The notes: generated by a model not told the origin, from the letters alone. 64,000 nt of DNA from Desulfosporosinus sp. (GCA_031292055.1 JARLHV010000070.1:34193-98192), one strand, 5' to 3'; shown: positions 1 to 8,605, counted from the stretch's first letter. Made by a program: numbers and translations.

Positions 1-1044
1 TTGGAACGGTTGTCCGAGACGAATACTTTCAAAGCGCCCCGGCACACCCGCTATTTCAGCCAGAGCTTCCGCAACAGCTGCTTTATCATACCCTCTCTCG
101 ACACCCCAAACAAACGCCGCTAAAGCATTATAAACGCTAAAAATCCCTGGAGTAGCATACCGTATCTCCTGTATATCCTCATGAAAACGAACCAGAAAGC
201 GTACACCCTCCGAGGTGACTTCCACATTCTCAGCCCGGTAATCCACTGCATTGTGAATCCCATAACTCACGACCCGCGCAGCCGAAGCTTTACGCAGGTT
301 AAAGAATGCGGAATCGTCTCCATTTAAAATGCTTATTTGAGACTGCTTTATCCCTTTTAGATTTGAAAACAAACGGGTTTTAGCGCGCAGATAGTCCTCC
401 ATAGTCTTATGATAATCCAAATGGTCTTGTGTCAAATTTGTAAAAATACCGACATCAAATTCGCAACCGACGACGCGGCCAAGATCCAAGGCATGGGATG
501 ACACTTCCATGACTGCAAGGCTTACCCCTTCCGCAACCATCTCCCCTAAAAGCTTTTGAATTTCAATGGCTTCTGGGGTTGTTCTCTCCCCTGTAATATC
601 TCGCCCGTTAATCCTAGAACCGAGCGTTCCAATTAAACCAACCTTCTTACCTTGCTTTGTCCCGATTTTCTCAATAAGGTAAGTAATTGTCGTTTTTCCA
701 TTCGTACCCGTCACACCAACCAACTCCAGTTGTTGGCTGGGACAGCCATAAACTTTGGCCGCTAATAAGCCCAGGACTTGGCGAACATTAGAAACCTTTA
801 CTTGAGGAACATCGAGTGGTAAAAAACGCTCCACGACTAAGGCCACAGCTCCTGAAGCGATGGCCCCCGCCGCAAAGTCATGGCCGTCTACCTGAAATCC
901 TGGGACACACCCATAAAGATCACCCGGCTGAACACGCCGCGAATCCATTGACACCCCCTTGACGATGACTTGAATATCCCCAGATGAGGCCTGTACCTCG
1001 ATTCCATTAATAATTTCTAACAGTGATTTGCTCGCTATGGGCAT
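1..1044 (-). CDS. murE: UDP-N-acetylmuramoyl-tripeptide synthetase MurE, C-terminus cut off by window edge
   Basis: Cytoplasmic Mur ligase that adds the third amino acid (usually meso-diaminopimelate in this group) to UDP-MurNAc-L-Ala-D-Glu in peptidoglycan synthesis. 348 residues are visible of an expected ~490; the frame runs off position 1. The ATP-binding P-loop GTNGKTT lies at residues 113-119, followed by ERTTPEA (153-159) and an EVSSHAL motif, all diagnostic of MurE. The ATG at 1044 is preceded by AAGGA at nine bases; an ATG at 1051 is too close to any ribosome site. It is the last visible gene of the mraZ-rsmH-ftsL-spoVD/ftsI run, the usual dcw order. The specificity loop that separates DAP from Lys enzymes lies outside the window. 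Confidence 0.95.
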   Translation of the reverse strand, partial: MPIASKSLLEIINGIEVQASSGDIQVIVKGVSMDSRRVQPGDLYGCVPGFQVDGHDFAAGAIASGAVALVVERFLPLDVPQVKVSNVRQVLGLLAAKVYGCPSQQLELVGVTGTNGKTTITYLIEKIGTKQGKKVGLIGTLGSRINGRDITGERTTPEAIEIQKLLGEMVAEGVSLAVMEVSSHALDLGRVVGCEFDVGIFTNLTQDHLDYHKTMEDYLRAKTRLFSNLKGIKQSQISILNGDDSAFFNLRKASAARVVSYGIHNAVDYRAENVEVTSEGVRFLVRFHEDIQEIRYATPGIFSVYNALAAFVWGVERGYDKAAVAEALAEIAGVPGRFESIRLGQPFQ

Positions 1045-1151
1045 TCCTCATCATTCCTTCCCAACGTTTTTCAAGTCTACACGCCATCAGAATCATCTTA
1101 CCTAAGGTTATTATAGACAATTTGCAGCTTCAACAGACCTTAAACAGTCAA

Positions 1152-3206
1152 TTAACGTCCCAGTGGACTGGCTGAAATTGGAACACGCCCCGCCATGCTG
1201 CGAATAGCTTCAACATCTTCATCGTCATCTTCCCACCAATGGGCAAACGTCGGAGTGGATGCATCAGCCCCAAGATAGAGGAGAATGTTTGATCCAGCTT
1301 CTACTTGTGCCTCTCCATGGGGAATTTGGTCGAGAACCATTTCGCCTTGACCCTCCGTCATAGCCTTAAACCCAGCCCCCGTCAAAACCTTTTCCGCTTC
1401 GGCTAAAGGCAAACCTAAAACTGAAGGAACGGCAGTTGCCTTCTTAAGCGGTGAAAATTCAAGACCAGGCAGGGGTTTGCCAGGTATCATTGGAGCCTGA
1501 GTATCCGGCTGAATGCCGAGGTACCTCAAGGAATCAAGCATAACGCTCTGCAGCACTGGAGCAGCAACAACTCCACCATAAAACGGAACACCGTCGATTA
1601 CAGCCAACATAGCCAATCGCGGTTTATCTGCAGGGGCAAACGCCACAAATGAAGCAACATATTCTCCTTGAATATACCCTCCATTCGCCACTTTTTGCGC
1701 CGTTCCGGTTTTTCCAGCCACACGGTATCCAGGCAGAAAAGACCGGCGCCCCGTTCCGTTGGTCACAACCGATTCTAAAATTTCGCGTTCCAATTTTGAG
1801 GTATCCTCACTGATAACGCGTCGAACTTCCTCTTTTTTGAAGGGAGTCACAACCCTTCCGCTAGGACCAACAACTTCTTCCACCAGTTGAGGCTTAACTA
1901 GTGTTCCACCGTTAGCCACCGCTGAAACCGCTGTCAAAAGTTGAATAGGCGTGACATTATTCGTTTGCCCGATAGACATTGTCGCCAAATCCAAGGCGGT
2001 CGCTTTTTTCTTATTAGCCAAAATTCCTACCGCTTCACCCGACATTTCGATCCCTGTTTTCTGGCCAAAACCGAAATTGCGAAGATATTTATAAAATTCA
2101 TCCATTCCGAGACGCTGTCCCATTTCCACAAAACCCGGGTTACAGGAATTTTCGGCTACTTGCATGAACGTTTGGTCACCATGCCCTCCGGCTTTCCAAC
2201 AACGCACATTCTTTCCCAGAACCGTATAATACCCTTTATCAAAAAAATGCTCTGTAGGCGTAATTTTCTTTTCTTCCAACGCGGCTGCCAAAGTAATAAT
2301 CTTAAAGGTTGATCCCGGTTCATATCCGTTTTGAATAGCAATGTTCCGCCTGGCGCTGGGATCCGCATCCTGATAATGATTAGGGTCAAAGGCCGGTGCT
2401 GAAGCCAAGGCAAGCATTTCCCCGGTATTTGGATCCATCACCAAAATCGAAGCGCTCTTAGGCACCTGCCCGTTCATGTTTACACCCTGCCCAGACATCA
2501 ACTTTTGCAACTCTCGTTCTGCAAAAGCCTGAATATTTTTATCAATCGTTAAACGCACTGTGTTCCCTTGTTTAGGGGCCAAGTACTGATGTTCTGCTTG
2601 AGGAAGAGGAATTCCATTGGCCCCAAATTCTTGGAGAATACTGCCGGGAATTCCCTTAAGCTCTGATTCTCTGGTTAACTCTATCCCTTCAAGTCCTTGA
2701 TTGTCAATCCCGGCAAATCCGATAATATGAGACGCCAGTGTTCCAAACGGATAATACCGTTGGCTGTCCTCCGTGGTTCCTATCCCGGGGAGCGCTAAGG
2801 CTCGTATTTGAGCTGCCACTTCTGGTTTAACCTGCTTCTGAATGTATTCTAACGCTGTACGTTTCGTAATATGCCCTTCAACTTCTGCGGCAGGTTGCCC
2901 TAAAAGCTGGGACAAGGTCAAGGCCATCTCTTTGGCTCGGCCGGACTGCCTAACCTCCGCTGGAATAGCATAAACTGTTTCACTACTGACGCTCATCGCT
3001 AAAACGTTTCCTTGACGATCCTCAATATTCCCTCGTTTGGGCGCAACAGGAACACCACGGAAGTGAGAATCATCCGCCTTTTTACGCAAATCGGCTCCCT
3101 GACTGAGTTGCACGAAACCCAAGCGAATGATTAGGACAACTAAAAAAACACTAACACACAGAAAAAGAAAAGCGATTCGTTTACGCATCACAACAAAAGG
3201 ACTCAT
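1152..3206 (-). CDS. Class B penicillin-binding protein with one PASTA domain (SpoVD/FtsI type)
   Basis: Membrane-anchored DD-transpeptidase that crosslinks septal or spore-cortex peptidoglycan. About 684 residues: an N-terminal membrane anchor (roughly residues 8-35), dimerisation domain, transpeptidase domain and a C-terminal PASTA domain (about 590-645). All three active-site motifs are present: S299-TFK, S354-C-N and K499-TG. The start at 3206 follows GGGGGAGGG; a longer frame to 3377 would run into ftsL and has no ribosome site. In spore formers this position holds either the vegetative FtsI/PbpB or the sporulation-specific SpoVD; both can carry PASTA domains and only one gene is seen here, so it may serve division. 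It lies between ftsL and murE, 49 bp downstream of ftsL. Confidence 0.9.
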   Translation of the reverse strand: MSPFVVMRKRIAFLFLCVSVFLVVLIIRLGFVQLSQGADLRKKADDSHFRGVPVAPKRGNIEDRQGNVLAMSVSSETVYAIPAEVRQSGRAKEMALTLSQLLGQPAAEVEGHITKRTALEYIQKQVKPEVAAQIRALALPGIGTTEDSQRYYPFGTLASHIIGFAGIDNQGLEGIELTRESELKGIPGSILQEFGANGIPLPQAEHQYLAPKQGNTVRLTIDKNIQAFAERELQKLMSGQGVNMNGQVPKSASILVMDPNTGEMLALASAPAFDPNHYQDADPSARRNIAIQNGYEPGSTFKIITLAAALEEKKITPTEHFFDKGYYTVLGKNVRCWKAGGHGDQTFMQVAENSCNPGFVEMGQRLGMDEFYKYLRNFGFGQKTGIEMSGEAVGILANKKKATALDLATMSIGQTNNVTPIQLLTAVSAVANGGTLVKPQLVEEVVGPSGRVVTPFKKEEVRRVISEDTSKLEREILESVVTNGTGRRSFLPGYRVAGKTGTAQKVANGGYIQGEYVASFVAFAPADKPRLAMLAVIDGVPFYGGVVAAPVLQSVMLDSLRYLGIQPDTQAPMIPGKPLPGLEFSPLKKATAVPSVLGLPLAEAEKVLTGAGFKAMTEGQGEMVLDQIPHGEAQVEAGSNILLYLGADASTPTFAHWWEDDDEDVEAIRSMAGRVPISASPLGR

Positions 3207-3255
3207 AAGCCCTCCCCCTTTTCCGGGGTCTCCGCGTACCCAAAGCGCTTTTATC

Positions 3256-3738
3256 TTAACGTTGTGTTGAAGCGAAAAAGCTTGTAAATTTCTGCAAAAA
3301 TTGATTAACTGCCGTGGGTTTAGCCTCAGTAGGTTGCGTTGCGGCTTGGGTTGGCGGAGCCCCCTTTTGATTTTCAACCGCAGGCGCTACGCCTGCCACA
3401 TACACTACCCCAGTAGGTTTTACCATACCCATAGCTAGTGCTGCGCTTTCAATCCGACCTACCGCACGAAGTTTGTCAGCTTCCATCTGAAGAAGATCTT
3501 TCTGCGCCTTAATTGAAGAAATTTCTTTTTCCAAGGACTGAACTTGTGCCCCCTGAACGACGGTTAGTTGAATCGTTTCCGCTCCGATGGCACCAGTCAC
3601 CCCAACAATGAATGCCAACACCAGGATACTTTTTCTTTTGGTATACCGTTTTCTTTTTCTCGCAGGCCGAAGGTTTTTCTCGCCAGATTTCTGCTCGATT
3701 GGTTCCTGCCATATAACTTTTTCCTGCGCCACTACCAA
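3256..3738 (-). CDS. ftsL: Cell division protein FtsL
   Basis: Small bitopic divisome protein of 160 residues. A very basic cytoplasmic N-terminus (residues about 17-37, rich in Lys and Arg) precedes one transmembrane segment (about 37-55) and an extracytoplasmic coiled coil (about 60-95). The tail is rich in Pro, Thr, Ala and Gln. Sequence conservation in FtsL is always low, so the call rests on topology plus position between rsmH and the penicillin-binding protein. Translation begins at a TTG (3736-3738) seven bases after GAGGAGG. FtsL pairs with FtsB/DivIC and activates the septal synthase. Confidence 0.82.
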   Translation of the reverse strand: MVVAQEKVIWQEPIEQKSGEKNLRPARKRKRYTKRKSILVLAFIVGVTGAIGAETIQLTVVQGAQVQSLEKEISSIKAQKDLLQMEADKLRAVGRIESAALAMGMVKPTGVVYVAGVAPAVENQKGAPPTQAATQPTEAKPTAVNQFLQKFTSFFASTQR

Positions 3739-3768
3739 AGGTATTCCTCCTCTTTTTGCTTTAGACCG

Positions 3769-4701
3769 TTATATTTTTTCAGCCACCCGTAATTTAGCAC
3801 TTCTGGAACGCGGGTTTTGCTCAACTTCCGCCTCTGAGGGAAGAATGGGTTTTCGAGTCAGCACCTTAGCTATTGTCTTGGCCTGGCACCGACAGATTGG
3901 TAATTCGGGGGGACAGGTGCAACGCCCCAGCCAAGATTTCATTCTGTCTTTCACAATGCGATCCTCAAGCGAATGAAAGGTAATCACGCCAATTCTACCG
4001 CCATGATCCAAGCAACGCAGCGCTTGGTCCAGCACGCGATCTAAGACTCCTAGTTCATCGTTCACTGCAATCCGGATTGCCTGAAACGTACGTTTAGCAG
4101 GATGAGGTCCACTGCGCCGGACCGCAGCTGGCACCGCTGCTTTAATCACCTCAACTAAGTCGCCTGTTGTTTCCAACGTTCGTACATTCCGTATCTGCAC
4201 GATGAATTGCGCAATCCGTTTCGACCATTTTTCTTCCCCATAGTTCCAAATAACCTGAGCCAATTTCTCTTCACTCCAAGTATTTACAAGTTCCCGTGCA
4301 GTCAAGGAACTCGAAGGATCCATACGCATATCCAGCGGCGCATCCTGCATATAACTAAAACCGCGTTCAGCTTCATCCAGCTGAGGGGACGAGACCCCTA
4401 AATCAAATAAGATTCCATTCACGGGCAGTACGTCTAATTCTTTTAAAGTTTCTTCTAAATACTCAAAATTTCGATTGATTAAAGTAATACGTTCATCGTT
4501 ACCAAAAATTTCTTGCGCGTGACTAATTGCCAAGGCATCTTGATCAAAACAGATCAGTTTTCCATTGACGTTGAGCTTCGTTAAAACCCTTTGACTATGT
4601 CCTGTCCCACCCAGTGTACAATCAACATAGTTACCCGAGGGGTTCGTAACTACCGCATCAACCGTCTCATCTAACAAAACAGTAACATGATGAAAATCCA
4701 A
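3769..4701 (-). CDS. rsmH: 16S rRNA (cytosine-1402-N4) methyltransferase RsmH (MraW)
   Basis: SAM-dependent methyltransferase that modifies C1402 in the decoding centre of 16S rRNA. 310 residues, the normal family length. The N-terminus HHVTVLLDET, the SAM-binding segment VDCTLGGTGHS, the FDLGVSSPQLD motif and the GGRIGVITFHSLEDR motif are all family hallmarks. It sits 16 bp after mraZ and 30 bp before ftsL, the standard mraZ-rsmH-ftsL order, so it should be co-transcribed from the mraZ promoter. Confidence 0.97.
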   Translation of the reverse strand: MDFHHVTVLLDETVDAVVTNPSGNYVDCTLGGTGHSQRVLTKLNVNGKLICFDQDALAISHAQEIFGNDERITLINRNFEYLEETLKELDVLPVNGILFDLGVSSPQLDEAERGFSYMQDAPLDMRMDPSSSLTARELVNTWSEEKLAQVIWNYGEEKWSKRIAQFIVQIRNVRTLETTGDLVEVIKAAVPAAVRRSGPHPAKRTFQAIRIAVNDELGVLDRVLDQALRCLDHGGRIGVITFHSLEDRIVKDRMKSWLGRCTCPPELPICRCQAKTIAKVLTRKPILPSEAEVEQNPRSRSAKLRVAEKI

Positions 4702-4717
4702 GTAAATCCGTTCCTTT

Positions 4718-5149
4718 CTATATCCCTAGCTGTACTAGAGATTCAGCAGCACTGGCATAAGCGCTTTCTGCTTGCCGACTGTATTCTGTCCAGAGTGTCT
4801 CGCTCCAAATCTCAACACGGCTTGACACTCCAACTAGAACCAGATTCTTCTCCAATTGCGCATAGTCACGCAAATTAGACGGCAATAGGATTCTCCCCTG
4901 CTTGTCCAGTTCACATTCCGTCGCCCCTGAAAAAAAGAAACGGACAAAAGCACGAACATCGGGTTGAGTAAACGGCAAAGCGCGCAACTTCTGTTCCACA
5001 GTATTCCATTCTGAAAGAGGGTAAACAAACAAACAGTGATCTAAGCCTTTAGTGACAATAAATTGTTCACCCAAAGCCTCTCGGAATTTTGCCGGAATAA
5101 TCAACCGACCTTTTCCATCAATCGTATGAATGTATTCCCCCATAAACAT
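4718..5149 (-). CDS. mraZ: Transcriptional regulator MraZ
   Basis: AbrB-fold DNA-binding protein, first gene of the division and cell-wall operon and its autoregulator in species where it has been studied. 143 residues from the ATG at 5149, the usual MraZ length. The start [20 protein letters not shown] and the internal second copy [16 protein letters not shown] are the two swapped-hairpin repeats of the family. The upstream extension to 5194 would begin inside the operator and is not used; GGTGGGGTG lies just before 5149. A matching operator with three 10-bp-spaced boxes lies at 5176-5205. Confidence 0.96.
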   Translation of the reverse strand: MFMGEYIHTIDGKGRLIIPAKFREALGEQFIVTKGLDHCLFVYPLSEWNTVEQKLRALPFTQPDVRAFVRFFFSGATECELDKQGRILLPSNLRDYAQLEKNLVLVGVSSRVEIWSETLWTEYSRQAESAYASAAESLVQLGI

Positions 5150-5175
5150 ATTGTTCACCCCACCACCATGGTCAC

Positions 5176-5205
5176 CCGCCCCACTTCGCCCCACTCTACA
5201 CCACT
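5176..5205 (-). promoter_or_regulatory. MraZ operator (three direct repeats, 10-bp period)
   Basis: Read on the minus strand the repeats are AGTGGTGTAG, AGTGGGGCGA and AGTGGGGCGG, with the GTGG cores exactly 10 bp apart; on the plus strand CCAC falls at 5181, 5191 and 5201. MraZ is known to bind such 10-bp-spaced GTGG/TGGG repeats on one DNA face. The block lies immediately downstream of the -10 box, where a bound protein would block initiation. A further GTGGTGGGGTG follows near 5157-5167. Confidence 0.8.
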
Positions 5206-5206
5206 A

Positions 5207-5235
5207 ATTCTACGCTCAGAAAGATTATCCTGCAA
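5207..5235 (-). promoter_or_regulatory. SigA-type promoter of the mraZ operon
   Basis: Minus-strand TTGCAG (5230-5235), 17-bp spacer, TAGAAT (5207-5212). The predicted start point, near 5200, falls inside the MraZ boxes. Confidence 0.7.
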
Positions 5236-5486
5236 CCCTTCTTAAAAACAAATAGGATATTAAGGAAGATGGTCCTAACCTACGTAGCCATCAGACTACA
5301 AATCCTGTCGAGTGACCTACCTTTATGGTAATTTTAAGGCATTTATTCCTTAAATTCATATAGTAAAATTGCAAATCCTTACTAATAATTAGTAGTTTCA
5401 ATAAATAACTAAGAAATATTGACGAATGCAGTCGATCCTTCTGACCAACTCGACTTTCAAGTTAATTCCATAAATCCTGACAAAAC
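5236..5486. other. AT-rich intergenic spacer, nothing recognised
   Basis: About 250 bp between the mraZ promoter and the lpd terminator. I see no open frame with a ribosome site and no clear repeat. Confidence 0.5.
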
Positions 5487-5521
5487 AAGCGCCCTTTAAG
5501 TGAACCACTTAAAAGGCGCTT
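5487..5521 (-). terminator. Rho-independent terminator after the dihydrolipoamide dehydrogenase gene
   Basis: Stem AAGCGCCTTTTAAGTG / CACTTAAAGGGCGCTT with a three-base loop, followed on the minus strand by TGTTTTG. Confidence 0.8.
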
Positions 5522-5559
5522 AAACCAACACTCTTGATCACAAATAGAGCAAGACAAGA

Positions 5560-6942
5560 CTACGCTAAATGAAGCGGTTTCCCACCAATGCCATGCGCCG
5601 CCTCCATAATGGCTTCCGACAAAGTCGGATGTGCATGAACCGTGCGTGCAATATCTTCGGCTGTTAGTCCTTTTTCAACGGCAATTACTAATTCTGAAAT
5701 CAAGTTACCAGCTTGGGGACCCATAATGCTTGCCCCCACAATCACACCCTCATTATCTGCCAGAATTTTAACCAATCCAACGCTCTCCCCCAAGGCCAAG
5801 GCCTTCCCATTTGCAGAAAAAGGAAATTTGCTCACACTATAAAGCTTCCCAGAAGTCTTAAGTTCCTGTTCTGTTGAACCGACTGTAGCAATCTCCGGGT
5901 GCATAAAAATGACACTTGGTATAGCTCTATAACTCATGCTCACGGAATATCCCCCGATATGTTCCACTGCAATAATCCCTTCCGCAGAGGCCACATGAGC
6001 CAGCATGATCCCCCCTATCACATCTCCGATCGCGTAAACGTGGAGAAGATTCGTCTGCATCTGAGCATTCACTTTAATAGCCCCTTTTTCTAATTCCAAA
6101 CCCAGGCTATCCACATCAATTCCCCGCAAATTTGGTCTGCGGCCAGTAGAAAGCAGAACCCGATCGGCAGGGATTTCTTTCACCCCCTTGGCCTCTTCCA
6201 CTTGAACCATGAGGTCTCCACCTCTTTGGCGAATCCCTTTAACCGCTGTCTTAATTAAAATCTCCATTCCGCTGCGCCTTAATAACGGAGTTAAGCGCTT
6301 CGGGATTTCTTCATCAACAGTAGGCAACAAGCCGGGCAACATCTCTACCACGCTAACCTGAACCCCAAACGCTTGATATATTGAAGCAAATTCTAAACCA
6401 ATAACACCGCCGCCAATTACAACAAGCCGTTTGGGCAGTTCTGTTTCTGCGAGGAATTCTTCACTGGTTCCAACCCCTGGAAGATCCGCCCCAGGAATTG
6501 AAATGCGTACAGGTACGGATCCGGTCGCGAGCACAACATTCTCCACGCTGATATCTTCAACCCCGTTTTCTGTCGTGACTGAAATCTGACCAAGCGCTTT
6601 AAACTCTCCCCAGCCTTTAACCACACGTATGTTTGCCGCCTTTATCAACTTCTCCACACCGCCAACGAGGGAATTAACTACTTGATTTTTTCGAGCGATC
6701 ACAGCAGCATACTCCACATGTTTTTCGCTCACAAACAAGCCAAATTCTGCAGCACGCCCCATCTCACGCCATAAATCTGCGCTTTTGACCAACGCTTTAG
6801 TCGGAATACAACCCCGGTTCAAGCAGGTACCTCCTAGCCGTTCACCTTCAATAAGTATGACTGATAGGCCCAGTTGAGCAGCTCTTAAAGCGCAAACGTA
6901 TCCACCTGGCCCCCCGCCAAGAATACCGACTTGATATTCCAT
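5560..6942 (-). CDS. lpdA: Dihydrolipoyl dehydrogenase
   Basis: FAD-dependent disulfide oxidoreductase that reoxidises dihydrolipoamide on 2-oxoacid dehydrogenase or glycine-cleavage complexes. 460 residues. GGGPGG near residue 9 is the FAD dinucleotide site; GGTCLNRGCIPTKA carries the redox pair C40/C45; GGGVIGLEFA is the NAD site; the C-terminal HAHPTLSEA holds the active-site His and Glu. The ATG at 6942 follows AGGAG at eight bases. No lipoate, E1 or E2 gene lies beside it, so its partner complex cannot be told from the window. It appears monocistronic, with its own terminator. Confidence 0.95.
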   Translation of the reverse strand: MEYQVGILGGGPGGYVCALRAAQLGLSVILIEGERLGGTCLNRGCIPTKALVKSADLWREMGRAAEFGLFVSEKHVEYAAVIARKNQVVNSLVGGVEKLIKAANIRVVKGWGEFKALGQISVTTENGVEDISVENVVLATGSVPVRISIPGADLPGVGTSEEFLAETELPKRLVVIGGGVIGLEFASIYQAFGVQVSVVEMLPGLLPTVDEEIPKRLTPLLRRSGMEILIKTAVKGIRQRGGDLMVQVEEAKGVKEIPADRVLLSTGRRPNLRGIDVDSLGLELEKGAIKVNAQMQTNLLHVYAIGDVIGGIMLAHVASAEGIIAVEHIGGYSVSMSYRAIPSVIFMHPEIATVGSTEQELKTSGKLYSVSKFPFSANGKALALGESVGLVKILADNEGVIVGASIMGPQAGNLISELVIAVEKGLTAEDIARTVHAHPTLSEAIMEAAHGIGGKPLHLA

Positions 6943-7083
6943 TTTTCCCTCTCCTTTCACACTCTTTCCCCAATATTTCGACTCACATCAACATTTTTCC
7001 TGCCTGATTACTCACTTACGCTTTTACCGCACAAACTCTAAACAATATGTCCGCCACAGTAGCTTCATATGCATTTCAAACGA

Positions 7084-7119
7084 AACCTGAACCCTAAGTA
7101 TTCGCTCAAGGTTCAGGTT
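7084..7119. repeat. Inverted repeat upstream of lpdA
   Basis: Perfect arms AACCTGAACC and GGTTCAGGTT separated by 16 bp. There is no good T-run on either side, so a terminator role is uncertain; a stem-loop in the spacer between the LysM gene and lpdA is what can be seen. Confidence 0.5.
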
Positions 7120-7152
7120 GAAATTATATATTTCCTTGATTCCCGGGAAAAA

Positions 7153-7389
7153 TTTTACCTACATCAATAAACCCTGATTTTACTGGCATTTTGGTGGTTT
7201 TGTAGGTACTCAGTTAATCAACCACAGATTACACAGATTAACACAGAATAACTACATTTTGGCTCTAAACTACAAATCGCTTGTAACTCACTATCCCCTT
7301 TATCCTTTGTCTGTGTGTTTCTATACTAATCGTTCTTAATCTGTGTAATCTGTGTAATCTGTGGTTCCCCGTTCAGAATTTCCCAAGGC
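7153..7389 (+). mobile_element. Dispersed repeat, copy A (3'-truncated)
   Basis: About 237 bp closely similar to 21643-21923 (copy B, same orientation) and to the two ends of 26947-27351 (copy C, opposite orientation). It starts with a TTTTACCTACA end, contains two tracts of the 9-bp period ATTACACAG and a piece matching the 3' end of the gene remnant in copy C. Similarity stops after CCCAAGGC, where copies B and C continue to a TACCTACA-type end, so this copy has lost its right terminus next to the palindrome at 7395. Confidence 0.75.
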
Positions 7390-7394
7390 TCTGA

Positions 7395-7456
7395 ATCATC
7401 CTGAGCAAGAGCGAAGGATCTAGGTCCAAAAGATCCTTCGCTTCGCTCAGGATGAC
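7395..7456. repeat. Palindromic REP-like element
   Basis: Arms TCATCCTGAGC and GCTCAGGATGA with inner GAAGGATC / GATCCTTC form a long imperfect hairpin. Palindromes of this TCATCCTGAGCGAAGCGAAGGATC type recur between genes in many unrelated bacterial genomes. It abuts the broken end of repeat copy A. Confidence 0.65.
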
Positions 7457-7516
7457 AATAAAACGTGATATTAATAACATAACAAGGGGTTTCTGCAGCG
7501 GAATCAGGTATGAGTC

Positions 7517-8197
7517 CTAGCCATAATACTCTGAGGTTGATGCTCCGGGGATAAATAAGATCTGTCCTGGATAAATAAGATGTGGATTACGCAAATTGTT
7601 TCCCAAGATTATGGCTTGCATTGTCGTCCCATAACGTTTGGCAATTTTATAAACGGAATCCCCTTTTTTAACAACGTAGACTTCATGTGCTGGTGCTGGT
7701 TCTGGTACTGGTTCCGGTTCTGGAGCTGGGGCAGGCATAGGGCAATGATGCTGCATCATAGGCTCATATGATGGCGGATATGGCGGCGGGCAACAAGGAT
7801 CAAAGTCAAGGTTTTGGTAAGCATGGGGAGCGCCGTGCATTCCATGCATCATTCTTTCCATTTCAGACATGCCAGGTTGCATTCCTTGCATTCCTTGCAT
7901 TCCTTGCATTCCAGGCTGCATTCCTTGCATACCAGGCATACACGACATGTCTTGCATTCCAGGCTGCATTCCCTGCATACCAGGCATACATGACATGTCT
8001 TGCATTCCAGGCTGCATTCCCTGCATACCAGGCATGCCCGACATGTCTTGCATTCCAGGCTGCATTCCCTGCATACCAGGCATGCCCGACATATCTTGCA
8101 TTCCAGGTTGCATTCCCTGCATTGCGGACATATTTTGCATCATTCCACCCATACCTGGGGCAGGAGTGGGATTATAAGCAACGGAACGTAATTCCAT
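7517..8197 (-). CDS. Met-rich repeat protein with C-terminal LysM domain
   Basis: 226 residues. Residues about 20-110 are imperfect copies of a 16-residue unit of the type MQPGMQDMSGMPGMQG, giving a Met/Gln/Gly/Pro region. A His/Cys/Pro patch follows (CCPPPYPP, HHCPMP), then a Pro-Glu linker and a C-terminal LysM module (about 173-218, starting YVVKKGDSVYKIAKRYGTT) that binds glycan chains of peptidoglycan or cortex. No signal peptide is visible, as with SafA-like spore-coat LysM proteins; a spore-coat or envelope role is therefore inference. Clustered Met, His and Cys could bind copper or other soft metals, also inference. AAGGAGG lies upstream of the ATG at 8197. Confidence 0.85.
   Translation of the reverse strand: MELRSVAYNPTPAPGMGGMMQNMSAMQGMQPGMQDMSGMPGMQGMQPGMQDMSGMPGMQGMQPGMQDMSCMPGMQGMQPGMQDMSCMPGMQGMQPGMQGMQGMQGMQPGMSEMERMMHGMHGAPHAYQNLDFDPCCPPPYPPSYEPMMQHHCPMPAPAPEPEPVPEPAPAHEVYVVKKGDSVYKIAKRYGTTMQAIILGNNLRNPHLIYPGQILFIPGASTSEYYG
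7951..8142. repeat. Tandem 48-bp repeats inside the LysM gene
   Basis: The segment CTTGCATTCCAGG starts at 7951, 7999, 8047 and 8095, an exact 48-bp period equal to 16 codons. The two central units are nearly identical; a shorter degenerate array of CTTGCATTC lies before 7951. Confidence 0.9.
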
Positions 8198-8356
8198 GTT
8201 AATTTCCTCCTTTAATTTACATCAAGAGATTGATGTTGTTAGCATTGCGGTTAGCTAACATTCATCCCTCTTTACTTATTAACAATATATGGTAAGCAGA
8301 AACTAATGTGTTTGTACCTTAAGAATTATGACAAAATAATAAATTTTAATAAAAAA

Positions 8357-8385
8357 AAGCTGACCCTTAAGATTTAGGTCAGCTT
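8357..8385 (-). terminator. Rho-independent terminator after the DUF1858 gene
   Basis: Minus-strand stem AAGCTGACC / GGGTCAGCTT followed by a run of eight T. It lies 22 bp beyond the DUF1858 stop codon. Confidence 0.85.
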
Positions 8386-8407
8386 ATCCAATTATATTTC
8401 GTTAAAA

Positions 8408-8605
8408 TCAAACCACCGCTATTGCTTTATTCAACTGAGCAACAAGCTCATCAACATTTCGTCCATGGGTTAAAGCGGCACCTTCGATGCTTTCCATTGT
8501 GGAAGACGGACATCCTAAACAATGCATTCCAAGCTCCAAGAAAACTGGAACAGTTTGAGGATATAATTTCAACACTTGACCAACTGTCATCTCTTTCGTT
8601 AACAT
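8408..8605 (-). CDS. DUF1858 domain protein
   Basis: 65-residue protein matching the DUF1858 family of anaerobes: an N-terminal TVGQVLKLYPQTVPVFLELG helix segment, then C29-L-G-C32. The Cys pair and the GMHCLGC motif are the family signature; hybrid-cluster-type redox or ligand roles have been suggested for the family but none is established. Perfect AGGAGG before the ATG and its own terminator show a real, separately transcribed gene. Confidence 0.9.
   Translation of the reverse strand: MLTKEMTVGQVLKLYPQTVPVFLELGMHCLGCPSSTMESIEGAALTHGRNVDELVAQLNKAIAVV

Noticed and set aside
3207..3377. Longer start of the penicillin-binding protein
   Set aside because: It would overlap the end of ftsL, lacks a ribosome site and encodes nothing like the family; GGGGGAGGG precedes 3206.
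7201..7370. CRISPR-like array of ATTACACAG repeats
   Set aside because: The period is 9 bp with no unique spacers and only two or three units; it belongs to the dispersed repeat.
7869..8177. Plus-strand Cys/Ile/Pro-rich frame opposite the LysM gene
   Set aside because: It is the antisense reading of the 48-bp repeats; no ribosome site, and the minus-strand frame ends in a genuine LysM domain.
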